Source: Pseudarthrobacter sp. NS4 (GTDB lineage: Bacteria > Actinomycetota > Actinomycetes > Actinomycetales > Micrococcaceae). Taken from it: 64,000 bases of DNA. Positions 29,205-38,763 of this stretch are shown here, piece by piece (within the stretch, counting starts at the first letter, position 1; every line of letters begins with the position of its first letter). The position numbers were made by a program, and so were the translations under genes. The notes beneath the pieces were generated by a model. The model was not told where the DNA came from. It saw only the letters and a list, made by a program, of their open reading frames with translations, and made no database searches. The DNA is taken from positions 2,294,001 through 2,358,000 of the forward strand of contig NZ_CP103288.1 of assembly GCF_024758005.1 (NCBI RefSeq), read 5' to 3'.

Positions 29205-30221
29205 TCAGGCCTGGGCAGGTTCCGCCGAAGCAGGCCGGTCCGCGGAGCTGGCACGGCGGTGCTCCACACGCTTGGCCTGCCGGACCAGGTCGGGCTCGTT
29301 CCGGCGCAGAAACGCATACATGGGGGCCGCCACGAAGATTGTGGCGGCCGTGCCGATCAGGATACCGACGAACAGTGCCAGCGAAAGGTCGCGGAGGGTG
29401 CCCGCCCCCAGCAGGCCTGCACCGATGAACAGGATCGCACCCACGGGGAGGATGGCCACCATCATGGTGTTAATCGAACGGACCAGGGTCTGGTTCACGG
29501 CGAGGTTAACCTCCTCTGCGAAGGTTCGGCGCGTCGAGGCGTCGAGGTCGGCGGTGTTCTCGCGGATCTTGTCGAAGACCACCACCGTGTCGTACAGCGA
29601 GTAACTGAGGACGGTGAGGAAGCCGATGATGGCTGAGGGCGTGACCTCGAAGTCACTGAGGGCATACACGCCGGCCGTGATGAACATGGTGACCACCATG
29701 CCCGCGATTGCCGAGAGCGACATTTTCCAGGTGCGGAAGTAGAGCGCCATCAGGACGGACGCCAGAAGCACGAAAACCACCAGGCCGATCAGAGCCTGCT
29801 TGGTGACGTCGGCACCCCAGGTGGGTCCGATGAAGGTTGAGGTCACCTCGTCGTCCGTGACGCCGTACGCCGCGGTGAGCCCTTCCTTGATACGGAGGGT
29901 TTCATCGTCGGTGAGCTTGTCCGTCTGGATCCGCATGGTTGTCCCGGCCACGTTGGCGACGCGCGGAACGCTGCCCTCCACGACGTCCGTGACGGCCTTC
30001 TCGCCCAGGGCCGCTTCCGTCGTCTGCACATTGGAAACGGTGAACTCGGAACCGCCCCGGAATTCGATGCCCAGGTTGAAGCCGCCCTTGGCCACCGGAA
30101 TGATGATGGAGAGGGCAACCGCGACCGCAGCGATGGTGAACCAGATTTTCTTGGAACCCACAAAGTTGTAGGAACGCTTCCCGGTGTAGAGCTCGTTACC
30201 GAAATTGGCGAAGCCTGACAT
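29205..30221 (-). CDS. secF: protein translocase subunit SecF
   Basis: Works with SecD to drive protein export with the proton-motive force. 338 residues, six transmembrane segments: one near residue 30-45 and five from ~145 to 300, with a periplasmic-side domain between. SecF signature GIEFRGGSEF and the later YSLYDTVVVFDKIRE and RSINTMMVAILP. ATG 30221 overlaps the secD stop by one base. Confidence 0.96.
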   Translation of the reverse strand: MSGFANFGNELYTGKRSYNFVGSKKIWFTIAAVAVALSIIIPVAKGGFNLGIEFRGGSEFTVSNVQTTEAALGEKAVTDVVEGSVPRVANVAGTTMRIQTDKLTDDETLRIKEGLTAAYGVTDDEVTSTFIGPTWGADVTKQALIGLVVFVLLASVLMALYFRTWKMSLSAIAGMVVTMFITAGVYALSDFEVTPSAIIGFLTVLSYSLYDTVVVFDKIRENTADLDASTRRTFAEEVNLAVNQTLVRSINTMMVAILPVGAILFIGAGLLGAGTLRDLSLALFVGILIGTAATIFVAAPMYAFLRRNEPDLVRQAKRVEHRRASSADRPASAEPAQA

Positions 30222-31978
30222 TATTTGTTCTCCTTCGCTGCGGTCCTTGAAGAGCCAGCGAGTTGTTCCTGCTTCTCCGCCAGGCGGCGTTCCGCGATGG
30301 TCATCCTGCGTTCAGCTTCTGCCGCAGCACCGGCGTTCTTGGCACGAACCAGAACCGGCTTGTCCTCCGGGGTGCGCACACGCCCGGCTCCCCGGTAGAG
30401 CGGCACGGCGCCCAGCCGTTTCGGATCGAGCCCGGAGAGCCGGTGGCCTTCGCCGAAGAACCTGGTGCGGGCCAGCAGCTGCAGCGTCGGGTGCGTGAAC
30501 ATAAACACCACAATGAGGTCCGCAATCGCGGTAAGGCCGAGCGTGAAGGCAAACCCTCGGACGTTGCCGACGGCCACGAAGTACAGGACCAGGGCAGCCA
30601 GCAGGTTGACAGCCTTGGATGCCAGGACCGTGCGCTTGGCCCGCTTCCAGCCGTTTTCGACGGCGGACACCAGGCCGCGGCCCTCGCGCAGCTCATCGCG
30701 GATGCGTTCGAAGTAAACGATGAACGAGTCTGCGGTCTGGCCGATGGCCACGATGAGGCCGGCGACGCCGGCCAGGGAAAGCCGGTAGTTTTCCGTCCAG
30801 CCGAGGATGGCTATGGCCAAATACGTGAGGATGCCCGCCACTACGAGCGAGGCGATGGTGACAAAGCCCAGGGCGCGGTACTGGAAGAGCGAGTAGAACA
30901 CCACCAGGAGGAGCCCGATGATGCCCGCCAGGAGGCCCATGCGGAGCTGTTCACCACCCAGCGTGGCGGAAATCTGCTGCTCGCTCTGGATCTCGAAGCT
31001 GATGGGAAGGGCACCAAACCGGAGCTGGTCGGAGAGGGCCTTGGCCGTCTGCTCCGTGAAGCCGCCGGTGATCTGCGGGCGGCCGTCAGTGATGACCGCA
31101 AGCGATCGGGGCGCGGAGATGACCTGGTCGTCGAGGACGATGGCGAACTGGGCCTTGGGGTCATTGCCGGAGTCCCCGCCGGCAGCCACATAGAACTGGT
31201 TCAGGCGTTCGGTGACCTCTTTGAACTTGGCTGTGCCTTCCTCGTCGAACTGGATGTTCACAGCCCAGTCGTTGGTGACGGCGCCCTGCGCACCCTGCTG
31301 CAGCTGGAAGGAGGAGGTGACAATGTTGCTGCCTTTGACTTCCACCGGACCCAAAATGTACTTGATGGCAGGTGTGGTGGCAGTGGCGGGCTCACACGTG
31401 ACCAGCGGTTTGGCCGGGTCCGAGCGTTCCTGCTCGTCCTGCGACGGATTGTCGCAGTCCAGGGCCTCGAACTGGCGGTAGATTTCGGGCGTGATCCAGT
31501 TGATGTCACTGCTGTTGGCGGGCTCGGCCGTCGGCTTGGGCAGTTGGTCTTCGGGCGTTCGGGATTCCTCGGGAACGGGTGCGCCTGCACCGTTGAGGAG
31601 CACGGGCCGGAAGTTCATGTCAGCGGACGCCTGGATCAGGTCGCGGGTCTGGCTGGAGGGGGTTCCCGGAAGGCTGACCACCACGTTGCGCCCGGACTGC
31701 GTGCTGATTTCGGCTTCGGCCACGCCGGAGCCGTCAACGCGCTGGCGGATGATGGCCACCGCCTGGTTGAGCTGCTCTTCGTTGATGTCCGAACCGCCCT
31801 CGACCTTCGGCGCCAGGATCATCTGGGTTCCGCCTTCGAGGTCCAGTGCCAGTTTGGGCGCCCAGCTTGCCTGCCCGCCCAGGGTGCCGCCGGCCAGGAC
31901 AGCAGTCAGCGCGGCGATGATTACACCAAGCCAGACCAGGACCCTGAGGCCTGGTTTCTTGGGACCAGTTCGTGCCAT
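30221..31978 (-). CDS. secD: protein translocase subunit SecD
   Basis: 585 residues. One N-terminal membrane segment, a large outer domain with LALDLEGGTQMIL (the SecD D1 motif) and VDGSGVAEAEISTQSGRNVVVSLPG, then five C-terminal membrane segments containing ATLGGEQLRMGLLAG and GLIVAIGQTADSFIVYFERIRDE. A Lys/Arg-rich tail follows. ATG 31978 with GAGAAAGA upstream. Operon yajC-secD-secF. Confidence 0.96.
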   Translation of the reverse strand: MARTGPKKPGLRVLVWLGVIIAALTAVLAGGTLGGQASWAPKLALDLEGGTQMILAPKVEGGSDINEEQLNQAVAIIRQRVDGSGVAEAEISTQSGRNVVVSLPGTPSSQTRDLIQASADMNFRPVLLNGAGAPVPEESRTPEDQLPKPTAEPANSSDINWITPEIYRQFEALDCDNPSQDEQERSDPAKPLVTCEPATATTPAIKYILGPVEVKGSNIVTSSFQLQQGAQGAVTNDWAVNIQFDEEGTAKFKEVTERLNQFYVAAGGDSGNDPKAQFAIVLDDQVISAPRSLAVITDGRPQITGGFTEQTAKALSDQLRFGALPISFEIQSEQQISATLGGEQLRMGLLAGIIGLLLVVFYSLFQYRALGFVTIASLVVAGILTYLAIAILGWTENYRLSLAGVAGLIVAIGQTADSFIVYFERIRDELREGRGLVSAVENGWKRAKRTVLASKAVNLLAALVLYFVAVGNVRGFAFTLGLTAIADLIVVFMFTHPTLQLLARTRFFGEGHRLSGLDPKRLGAVPLYRGAGRVRTPEDKPVLVRAKNAGAAAEAERRMTIAERRLAEKQEQLAGSSRTAAKENK

Positions 31979-32005
31979 TGTCGATCTTTCTCTTATTCAC
32001 GGAGG

Positions 32006-32041
32006 AACCGCCGGCGCCTGCTGTGGCTTGCACCGGCGGTT
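32006..32041 (-). repeat. intercistronic hairpin between yajC and secD
   Basis: 9-bp GC-rich arms AACCGCCGG (32006-32014) and CCGGCGGTT (32033-32041) with an 18-base loop. It lies 28 bases upstream of secD; no T tract, so more likely an mRNA-stabilising or weak attenuating structure than a terminator. Confidence 0.4.
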
Positions 32042-32077
32042 AGCCGCGGCGGTAGAGGGTAAAAGCGGTCAGCGGGA

Positions 32078-32533
32078 CTAGCTGTCCTTTTTGCCCTCGT
32101 CGTTGAGGCGCTTCACTGTTTCATCCGGAGTCTCGACCGATGTCGCGGAGCTTCCGCCCTCGCGGTCGGTCAGGGACGATGCGTCGTCGGGCACGGCCGG
32201 GGATTCAGCCTCCGGCACGGCGGCGGGTTCGACGATCTTGGTCACTGCCTGGCGGTGGACCGTGGCGAGGTTGCCCGGGGAAAGTTCAAGCGTGACCTTG
32301 TTCTCGGCATCGTCGATGTCCACGATCCGGCCGAACAGGCCAAAGCTGGTCATGACCTCAATGCCGGGCGCGAACTGAGACTGCAGTGTTGCCTGCTGCT
32401 GCTGGGTCTTCTTGTTGCGGCGGAACATCATGAAGATGAAGATGCCGAGCATCACGAACAGCAGGATCGACATGATGTCGATGCCGCCGCCGGGCTGGGT
32501 AGTGGTGGTCTGGGCAGTGATATGTCCGAACAC
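32078..32533 (-). CDS. yajC: preprotein translocase subunit YajC
   Basis: Accessory Sec membrane protein. 151 residues from GTG 32533 (VFGHITAQTTTTQPGG); an ATG at 32626 would add 31 residues of unlikely sequence, so the start is uncertain. Single membrane segment MSILLFVMLGIFIFMMFRRN followed by the YajC core KTQQQQATLQSQFAPGIEVM, TSFGLFGRIVDIDD. The C-terminal ~55 residues are acidic and low-complexity, longer than in E. coli. Confidence 0.92.
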   Translation of the reverse strand: MFGHITAQTTTTQPGGGIDIMSILLFVMLGIFIFMMFRRNKKTQQQQATLQSQFAPGIEVMTSFGLFGRIVDIDDAENKVTLELSPGNLATVHRQAVTKIVEPAAVPEAESPAVPDDASSLTDREGGSSATSVETPDETVKRLNDEGKKDS

Positions 32534-32714
32534 GGGGAAGTTCCATTCTGTACTTGCATAGAGCCGGTTGACAGCGCCGTCCGCTTTGAACGTGAGGACT
32601 GGCGGTACTGCTTGCCATCCATCCACGGGCTGCCGGTGTCGGTGCCTGCGGGAACAAAGACCCGAACGTGCCGAGCGTCATACCAGTCTAAAGGGAAAAG
32701 CTGAAGGTAGCCTG

Positions 32715-33803
32715 CTATTGGCTTTCCGGGGCCCAGTCCCCCGGCGCTTCCACGCTGCCGGATTCCGGATCGAAGAGGTCCAGTTGCTCCTGGGCGAAAA
32801 CCCCGGACGGGATGGCGTAACCAAGGTGCGTCCAGGCCGGTGCCATGGCGATCCGGCCCCTGGGTGTGCGGCCCAGGAGGCCTTCACGGACCAGGAAGGG
32901 CTCGGCCACTGTTTCCACGGTTTCAGTCTCTTCGCCGACAGCGATAGCCAGTGTCGAGAGCCCCACCGGACCGCCGCCGAATTTGGTGATAAGCGCCTCA
33001 AGGACCGATCGGTCCAGCCGGTCCAGGCCCTTTTTGTCCACCTCATACATGTCAAGGGCCTCAGAGGCCGCCCGGGAATCAATCTGTTCGATGCCATGGA
33101 CAAGCGCCCAGTCCCGTACGCGCCGCAGCAACCTGTTGGCAATACGGGGCGTGCCGCGCGAACGCCCCGCGATTTCGCTGAAGCCTGCCGAATTCACCTT
33201 GAGATCCAGAAGTCCGGCCGAGCGGCGCAGCACCAGCTCGAGTTCCGGCACCGAGTAGAACTCCAGGTGGCCGGTGAATCCGAACCGGTCGCGCAGCGGC
33301 CCGGGAAGCAGCCCGGCCCGGGTGGTGGCACCTACCAGTGTGAACGGCGGCAGTTCCAGCGGGATGGCCGTGGCGCCGGCACCCTTGCCCACCACGATGT
33401 CCACCCGGAAGTCCTCCATGGCCATGTACAGCATTTCTTCGGCCGGACGGGACATGCGGTGGATTTCGTCGAGGAACAGGACCTCGCCTTCGGAAAGGGA
33501 GGACAGGATGGCGGCAAGGTCGCCTGCGTGCTGGATGGCAGGCCCGCTGCTGATGCGCAGCGGGGCGTTCATCTCGGAGGCGACAATCATGGCCAAGGTG
33601 GTCTTGCCAAGGCCGGGCGGACCGGAGAACAGCACGTGGTCGGCGCTGCGTCCACGCATGCGGGAGGCCTGCAGCACCAGGGAAAGCTGTTTGCGCACCC
33701 GGTGCTGGCCTACGAAGTCGTGCAGGTTCTTGGGCCGGAGGGCAGCTTCGATTACACGTTCCTCCGGCTCCTCCCCTGCGGCCACCAGTGACGGTTCAGC
33801 CAC
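32715..33803 (-). CDS. ruvB: Holliday junction branch migration ATPase RuvB
   Basis: AAA+ motor. 362 residues: Walker A GPPGLGKT (61-68), Walker [10 protein letters not shown], sensor [18 protein letters not shown], and a C-terminal winged helix ending [14 protein letters not shown] start at 33803, overlapping the ruvA 3' end by 8 bases. Works with RuvA and RuvC encoded just upstream. Confidence 0.97.
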   Translation of the reverse strand: MAEPSLVAAGEEPEERVIEAALRPKNLHDFVGQHRVRKQLSLVLQASRMRGRSADHVLFSGPPGLGKTTLAMIVASEMNAPLRISSGPAIQHAGDLAAILSSLSEGEVLFLDEIHRMSRPAEEMLYMAMEDFRVDIVVGKGAGATAIPLELPPFTLVGATTRAGLLPGPLRDRFGFTGHLEFYSVPELELVLRRSAGLLDLKVNSAGFSEIAGRSRGTPRIANRLLRRVRDWALVHGIEQIDSRAASEALDMYEVDKKGLDRLDRSVLEALITKFGGGPVGLSTLAIAVGEETETVETVAEPFLVREGLLGRTPRGRIAMAPAWTHLGYAIPSGVFAQEQLDLFDPESGSVEAPGDWAPESQ

Positions 33804-34440
33804 GGCTGCCTACGCGGTTGCCGGCGCGTGCCCCGTCCTGGCCGAGCCAGCGCAGGGTGGTCCGCAGGATTTCCGGCACGTTGCCCCGGAAGGAGACCTC
33901 GGGGTCGTCCGCCAACGCCTTGTCGATGCTGGAGGACGCGTCCTTTTCGGACCATCCGAGGCTTGTCATGGCTGCAACCACCTGCGGTTTCCAGGCGGTC
34001 TCGGCAGCAGTGGGGGCCGCGGGCGAACCGGCGGTGCCCTGCGGGACGAGCTTTCCGGCCAGCTCCAGCACGATCCTGCCCGCGACTTTGGGTCCGATGC
34101 CGGGAACTTTGGTGAAGGTTTTGCTGTCCCCGGTGTGCGCCGCAACCCGGATAGCCTCGGGATCGTGGACAGCCAGGACCGCCAGGGCCAGCCGCGGCCC
34201 TACTCCGCTGACACTGAGCAGCACATCGAACACTTCGCGTTCGCCGTCGGAGGCGAAGCCAAAGAGCGTGAGCGAATCCTCCCGGACGATCAGGGAGGTA
34301 AACAGCTTTCCCTCCTCGCCGGTGCGCAGCCCGCTGAGGGTTTGGGGAGTGGCATGGACGCTCATCCCGGCACCGTTGAGGTCAATGACGGCCGTGGACA
34401 GGCCTACGTGCGCTACTGTTCCGCGGAGGAAACTGATCAA
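33796..34440 (-). CDS. ruvA: Holliday junction branch migration protein RuvA
   Basis: 214 residues. Starts [19 protein letters not shown]; helix-hairpin-helix region [14 protein letters not shown] and [16 protein letters not shown]; acidic linker; C-terminal RuvB-binding UBA-like domain [21 protein letters not shown]. Start codon is TTG at 34440 with AGGAG seven bases upstream. 90 bases lie between ruvC and ruvA. Confidence 0.96.
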   Translation of the reverse strand: MISFLRGTVAHVGLSTAVIDLNGAGMSVHATPQTLSGLRTGEEGKLFTSLIVREDSLTLFGFASDGEREVFDVLLSVSGVGPRLALAVLAVHDPEAIRVAAHTGDSKTFTKVPGIGPKVAGRIVLELAGKLVPQGTAGSPAAPTAAETAWKPQVVAAMTSLGWSEKDASSSIDKALADDPEVSFRGNVPEILRTTLRWLGQDGARAGNRVGSRG

Positions 34441-34530
34441 GGCCGGGCTCCTGGTGTACGCCGGGCCTCCGCTAAAGAGGACCGGTTATCCGAACATATC
34501 TACGAATACCCTAGCAAGGAGCCGGGACAT

Positions 34531-35109
34531 TCACCGCGCACGCCGCGCCTTGGCTTCGGCTTCAGCCCACGCCAGCTGCGCCGGGGTGAGCGAGGAGCTC
34601 CCCGGGCCGGTGGTGGCCACTGCTGCACCGCTGCCGGCGCGCCAGGCGTGGGTAATAGCCAGGGCCAGGGCGTCTGCCGCGTCAGCAGGGCGGGGCGGCG
34701 CCTCCAGCCGGAGGATCTTGGTGACCAGCTTGGTCACCGCCTCCTTGTTGGACGAACCGCTGCCCGTGACTGCCGCCTTAACCTCCGAGGGCGTGTGCAG
34801 GGCTACCGGTATCCCCCGCCGGGCGGCGGCGGCGATGACCACTCCGGACGCCTGGGCCACGCCCATCACCGTACTGACGTTAAGCTGCGAGAAAACGCGT
34901 TCGACGGCGAGTACCTGGGGTTCGTAGCGGTCCAGCCATTCGTCGATGGCCGTCGCGATCACAAGGAGCCGCCGGTCCAGCGTCTCGTCCGGGGATGTTC
35001 CCACCACTCCGACGGCCACCATGGTGGCCCGCCTGTTGCGCTCGACATCCACCACGCCAATTCCGCAGCGGGTGAGGCCGGGGTCCACCCCCAGGACACG
35101 CAGCGTCAC
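34531..35109 (-). CDS. ruvC: crossover junction endodeoxyribonuclease RuvC
   Basis: Cleaves Holliday junctions. 192 residues. Catalytic acidic residues in [19 protein letters not shown] and [19 protein letters not shown] start at 35109 with no good ribosome-binding site. Position yebC-ruvC-ruvA-ruvB is the standard actinobacterial order. The C-terminal ~25 residues are a basic, Ala-rich extension. Confidence 0.96.
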   Translation of the reverse strand: MTLRVLGVDPGLTRCGIGVVDVERNRRATMVAVGVVGTSPDETLDRRLLVIATAIDEWLDRYEPQVLAVERVFSQLNVSTVMGVAQASGVVIAAAARRGIPVALHTPSEVKAAVTGSGSSNKEAVTKLVTKILRLEAPPRPADAADALALAITHAWRAGSGAAVATTGPGSSSLTPAQLAWAEAEAKARRAR

Positions 35110-35159
35110 GGGCGCACGCGTTCGGCGGGCAACCCCGGTTCAGCAGGCAAGGCGGGACG

Positions 35160-35915
35160 TCACTCGGATTCCAGGGCGGCCTGGACGTCGTCGCTGAGGT
35201 CGGCGTTGCTGTAGACGTTCTGGACGTCGTCGAGTTCCTCAAGGGCATCGGCAAGCTTGAGGAACTTCCGGGCGCCGTCAACGTCCAACTCCACCTGCAT
35301 GGAGGGAACGAACTCCACTTCATCGGTGTCGTACTCGATGCCGGCTTCCTTCAGGGCCTCGCGGATGGCGGGCAGGTCACCGGGCTCGGAATGGATCTCG
35401 AAGGCGTCCCCGTTGTCCTTCACTTCCTCGGCACCGGCATCCAGCACTGCCATCAGGACGTCATCCTCGCTGAGGCCGTTCTTCGGCAGGTTCACCACGC
35501 CCTTGCGGGTGAACAGGTAGCTGACCGAGCCGGGGTCAGCGATGGTGCCGCCGTTCCGGGAGATGGCCAGGCGGACCTCCGACGCGGCGCGGTTCTTGTT
35601 GTCCGTCAGGCACTCGATCAGCAGTGCGGAACCCTGGGGGCCGCGCGCTTCATACATGATCTCCGTGTAGTCCACCACTTCGCCGGTGAGGCCGGCGCCG
35701 CGCTTGATGGCACGGTCGATGTTGTCGTTCGGGACCGAGGTCTTCTTGGCCTTGGTGACTGCCAGTTCGAGGCCGGGGTTGCCGGCAAGGTCAGGTCCGC
35801 CCATCCGTGCCGCAACTTCGATGTTCTTGATCAGCTTGGCGAACGACTTTGCGCGGCGGCTGTCAATGATCGCCTTCTTGTGCTTGGTCGTCGCCCATTT
35901 GGAGTGGCCTGACAT
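35160..35915 (-). CDS. YebC/PmpR-family protein
   Basis: 251 residues, full-length: [43 protein letters not shown] and the C-terminal [12 protein letters not shown]. Described in other bacteria as a DNA-binding regulator and more recently as a translation factor at proline stalls; the second would fit a genome with efp in the window, but the two readings are not separable by sequence. AGAGGAGAA precedes ATG 35915, which is three bases after the pdxT stop. Confidence 0.95.
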   Translation of the reverse strand: MSGHSKWATTKHKKAIIDSRRAKSFAKLIKNIEVAARMGGPDLAGNPGLELAVTKAKKTSVPNDNIDRAIKRGAGLTGEVVDYTEIMYEARGPQGSALLIECLTDNKNRAASEVRLAISRNGGTIADPGSVSYLFTRKGVVNLPKNGLSEDDVLMAVLDAGAEEVKDNGDAFEIHSEPGDLPAIREALKEAGIEYDTDEVEFVPSMQVELDVDGARKFLKLADALEELDDVQNVYSNADLSDDVQAALESE

Positions 35916-35918
35916 GCT

Positions 35919-36629
35919 TTACGCTTCTCCTCTGATCATGCGGATAAAAAGTTCGTGTACGCGTTTTTCCCCGGTCACTTCCGGATGGAAGGAGGTGGCC
36001 AGCAACTGGCCGGAACGCACTGCGACAATTCTAGCCGCCCCCGGCAGCGGGGCCGCGTGGGACGCGTGCTCCGGGTCCGCCGGTTCCACCTGGGCCAGGA
36101 CCTCCACATCCGGGCCGACGCGCTCCACCCACGGGCCGCGGATGAAGACGGCGTGCACGGGAGCCACGCCTGTATCCGTGGCGCTGAAGTCCAGTCCCTT
36201 GAAGTCGAGGTCCGTTTCGAAGGACTCCCGCTGGCGGCCAAAGGCGTTTCGCCGGACGGTGATGTCCAGCCCGCCGAACGTCTGCTGCGGCGCGCCGGCC
36301 AGATCCGTCGCCGGATCGGCGATGTCCGAGGCCAGCAGGATCATGCCGGCACAGGAGCCAAAGACGGGCAGCCCCTCGGCAATGCGCTCCCGCAGCGGTT
36401 CCGCTATTTCGAACGCCCGGGCCAGCTTGTCAATCGCTGTTGATTCGCCGCCGGGAATGATCAGCCCGTCCAGGCCGTCCAGTTCCTTGGGGCGGCGGAT
36501 GCTGACGCCTTCGGCGCCCGTCGCCTCCGCTGCCCGAAGGTGCTCACGGAAATCGCCCTGGAGCGCCAGCACGCCGATCCGCAGGCCTGAGCCGACGCGC
36601 GTCGAAGCAGCAGAAAGGGAATTTGTCAT
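35919..36629 (-). CDS. pdxT: pyridoxal 5'-phosphate synthase glutaminase subunit PdxT
   Basis: Supplies ammonia to PdxS for PLP synthesis. 236 residues. [13 protein letters not shown] at 18-30, [12 protein letters not shown], nucleophile Cys93 in [11 protein letters not shown], and the His-Glu pair in [20 protein letters not shown] 36629. Its partner pdxS lies 6 kb away at 42.2-43.2 kb. TATGCT ends six bases before the ATG, with GGAGGG directly abutting it, too close to act as a normal ribosome-binding site. Confidence 0.95.
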   Translation of the reverse strand: MTNSLSAASTRVGSGLRIGVLALQGDFREHLRAAEATGAEGVSIRRPKELDGLDGLIIPGGESTAIDKLARAFEIAEPLRERIAEGLPVFGSCAGMILLASDIADPATDLAGAPQQTFGGLDITVRRNAFGRQRESFETDLDFKGLDFSATDTGVAPVHAVFIRGPWVERVGPDVEVLAQVEPADPEHASHAAPLPGAARIVAVRSGQLLATSFHPEVTGEKRVHELFIRMIRGEA

Positions 36630-36635
36630 CCCTCC

Positions 36636-36641
36636 AGCATA
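36636..36641 (-). promoter_or_regulatory. -10 hexamer TATGCT, leaderless arrangement for pdxT
   Basis: TANNNT followed by GGAGGG and ATG 36629. The GGAGGG would be a ribosome-binding site only if the usual 5-9 base spacing were relaxed; the six-base gap fits a leaderless start better. Confidence 0.35.
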
Positions 36642-36708
36642 CGGGGCCTGTCCTTCCACCCTGTTCCTGCCGGAAGCAGTGCCGCAGGGTTGCATGCCGC
36701 TGCTGGGA

Positions 36709-36714
36709 TATATT
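36709..36714 (+). promoter_or_regulatory. -10 hexamer TATATT, leaderless arrangement for murT
   Basis: TATATT (36709-36714) is followed by CGAATC and ATG 36721. No Shine-Dalgarno sequence. TTGCAT stands 13 bases upstream of the hexamer, too near for a standard -35. Confidence 0.45.
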
Positions 36715-36720
36715 CGAATC

Positions 36721-38013
36721 ATGTTCTCCTTCAGTGTTCCGCTCGGCAAGCTTGTCCGTCGGGCGTCCCGGCTCCGGGGCGGCGGTTCCGCCCTGCCGGG
36801 CCTCGTGGTCGAAAAGATCGACCCCGGCTTCATGCGGCGGACGCTCAGCACCCTCCCCCACGGCGTTGCGGTGGTCAGTGGCACCAACGGCAAAACCACC
36901 ACCACCAAAATGGTGGTGGAATTACTGGAGAGCCAGGGGCTCAGGGTCTTCACCAACCGCACCGGCAGCAACTTCACGCGCGGCGTCGCCGCCGCCCTGC
37001 TGGGCGAGGTGGACTGGCGGGGCAGGCTTGATGCCGATATCGCCGTCCTGGAGCTTGATGAGGCCCATGCCGTCCACTTCGTCAACAGCGTGCCGCCCCG
37101 TTACTGCCTCCTGCTGAACGTCCTCCGCGACCAGCTGGACCGGTTTGGTGAGATCGATAAGACGGCCCAGCTGCTCCAGCAGATCGCCGCCAAGACCACC
37201 GGGACGGTTGTGCTCAACCGTGAAGACCCCCGCGTGGCAAGGATTGCCGACACCCTCACCGGCCAGGAAGTCAGGTACTTCGGCCTCGACGATTCGCTGC
37301 TGGGCACCTTCCCCAACGACGACGACATGCGCGCGTCGCCTGGCAGCCCCGCGCTGGCGGGCCTGCCGGAAAAGCCGTCAGCCGACGTCGTGCTCCGCGA
37401 GGTGGGCGCGGACAGCGCCGTCTTTGAGTACGACGGCGCCACGGTCACCACGGCGATGAAGCTCCGGGGTGTGTACAACATTTTCAACGCAGCAGCGGCG
37501 CTGACACTTGCACGGAGCATTTGCGGCGGGGGTGCCGCCGATGCCAACCACGAGACGCTGCTGGAAGCGCTGTCGCAGGTTGCGCCGGCGTTCGGCCGCG
37601 GCGAAAGCCTTACCGTGGACGGCCAACCCCTGGACCTGGTGCTGGTCAAGAACCCCAGCGGCTTCAGGCTGGGGCTGAAGTCCTTCCCCGCGGGCGGCTA
37701 CGCCACCATGATCGCCATCAATGACAACTATGCGGACGGCCGGGACATGTCCTGGCTGTGGGACGTGGACTTCGACTCCCTCCGCGAAGAGGGCGTGGAC
37801 CAGCTCACCGGATCCCGCGCCTACGACATGGCGCTGCGGCTGCAATACGACGACGTCCGCATCGGGGCTGTACAAACCGAGATTGCCCCCGCCCTCGCGG
37901 CCTTCATCCGGGAAGCCCAGGGCAAGCCCAAACGCATTTTCTGCACCTACACCGCCATGCTCGCAATCCGCCGCGAACTGTCCAAAATTACTACTGTGGA
38001 GGTTGTCTCGTGA
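36721..38013 (+). CDS. murT: lipid II isoglutaminyl synthase subunit MurT
   Basis: Mur-ligase-like subunit that with GatD amidates D-Glu of lipid II to D-isoglutamine. 430 residues. Nucleotide loop [11 protein letters not shown] (~53-63), [20 protein letters not shown], and a C-terminal DUF1727 domain from about 300 ([25 protein letters not shown]). The CxxC...CxxC zinc ribbon of S. aureus MurT is missing: only isolated cysteines occur. Stop overlaps the gatD GTG start (GTGA). Divergent from pdxT. Confidence 0.95.
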   Translation: MFSFSVPLGKLVRRASRLRGGGSALPGLVVEKIDPGFMRRTLSTLPHGVAVVSGTNGKTTTTKMVVELLESQGLRVFTNRTGSNFTRGVAAALLGEVDWRGRLDADIAVLELDEAHAVHFVNSVPPRYCLLLNVLRDQLDRFGEIDKTAQLLQQIAAKTTGTVVLNREDPRVARIADTLTGQEVRYFGLDDSLLGTFPNDDDMRASPGSPALAGLPEKPSADVVLREVGADSAVFEYDGATVTTAMKLRGVYNIFNAAAALTLARSICGGGAADANHETLLEALSQVAPAFGRGESLTVDGQPLDLVLVKNPSGFRLGLKSFPAGGYATMIAINDNYADGRDMSWLWDVDFDSLREEGVDQLTGSRAYDMALRLQYDDVRIGAVQTEIAPALAAFIREAQGKPKRIFCTYTAMLAIRRELSKITTVEVVS

Positions 38014-38759
38014 GCGCGCAAACACCCGCCGTTGCGGACAGCAAGGGCACTATCCGGGTCGTGCAGCTCTACCCGCGCGACATGAACATCTATGGTGACT
38101 GGGGCAACGCACTGGTCCTGCAGCGGCGCATCGCCTGGCACGGCTACACGGCCGAACTGCTCGAGTACAACGTGGGGGATCCTTTCCCCGACCACGTTGA
38201 CATCCTTTTGGGCGGCGGCGGCCAGGACAGCGGACAGCTGGTCATCCAGGACGACCTTCAGGAACGGGCAGGCGTGCTCAAGGACCTGGCAGAGGACGGC
38301 GCTCCCATGCTGGTCATCTGCGGGCTCTATCAGCTCTTCGGACGCTTTTTCAAAACCCGAACCGGTGCCGTGATTCCCGGAATCAGCGTCCTAGACGTCG
38401 AAACCCAAGGCACAGACGAACGCCTGATCGGCAACGTCAAGGTATCGACGCCCGAGTTCGGCGATGTCCTTGGCTACGAGAACCACAGCGGCCAGACCAC
38501 CCTGGGCAACGGCGTCCGCCCATTGGGTACCGTTGCCAAGGGGACGGGCAACAACAGCAACGACGGGCATGAAGGTGCCCGCTACCGCAACATTGTGGCC
38601 AGCTACCTGCACGGTTCGCTGCTGCCGAAGAACCCTGCCATTGCAGACTTCCTGATCCGGACTGCAGCCGAACGGAAGTTTGGGACGTTCGAGCCGGGCC
38701 ACCCGGACGACCGGTTCGCGGAACTGGCCAGGGAACACGCGGCACGCCGCCCCCGCTGA
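38010..38759 (+). CDS. gatD: lipid II isoglutaminyl synthase glutaminase subunit GatD
   Basis: 249 residues from GTG 38010, preceded by GGAGG and overlapping the murT stop. Class I glutaminase: nucleophile Cys104 in MLVICGLYQLFG and His in ASYLHGSLLPKNP. N-terminal VQLYPRDMNIYGDWGN is characteristic of GatD. Provides ammonia to MurT. The C-terminus ends only 4 bases before the convergent CapA gene. Confidence 0.95.
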   Translation: MSAQTPAVADSKGTIRVVQLYPRDMNIYGDWGNALVLQRRIAWHGYTAELLEYNVGDPFPDHVDILLGGGGQDSGQLVIQDDLQERAGVLKDLAEDGAPMLVICGLYQLFGRFFKTRTGAVIPGISVLDVETQGTDERLIGNVKVSTPEFGDVLGYENHSGQTTLGNGVRPLGTVAKGTGNNSNDGHEGARYRNIVASYLHGSLLPKNPAIADFLIRTAAERKFGTFEPGHPDDRFAELAREHAARRPR

Positions 38760-38763
38760 ACTG

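Noticed and set aside
30263..32062. Plus-strand open frame of about 600 codons antisense to secD
   Set aside because: Shadow of secD-yajC; no ribosome-binding site or recognisable domain.
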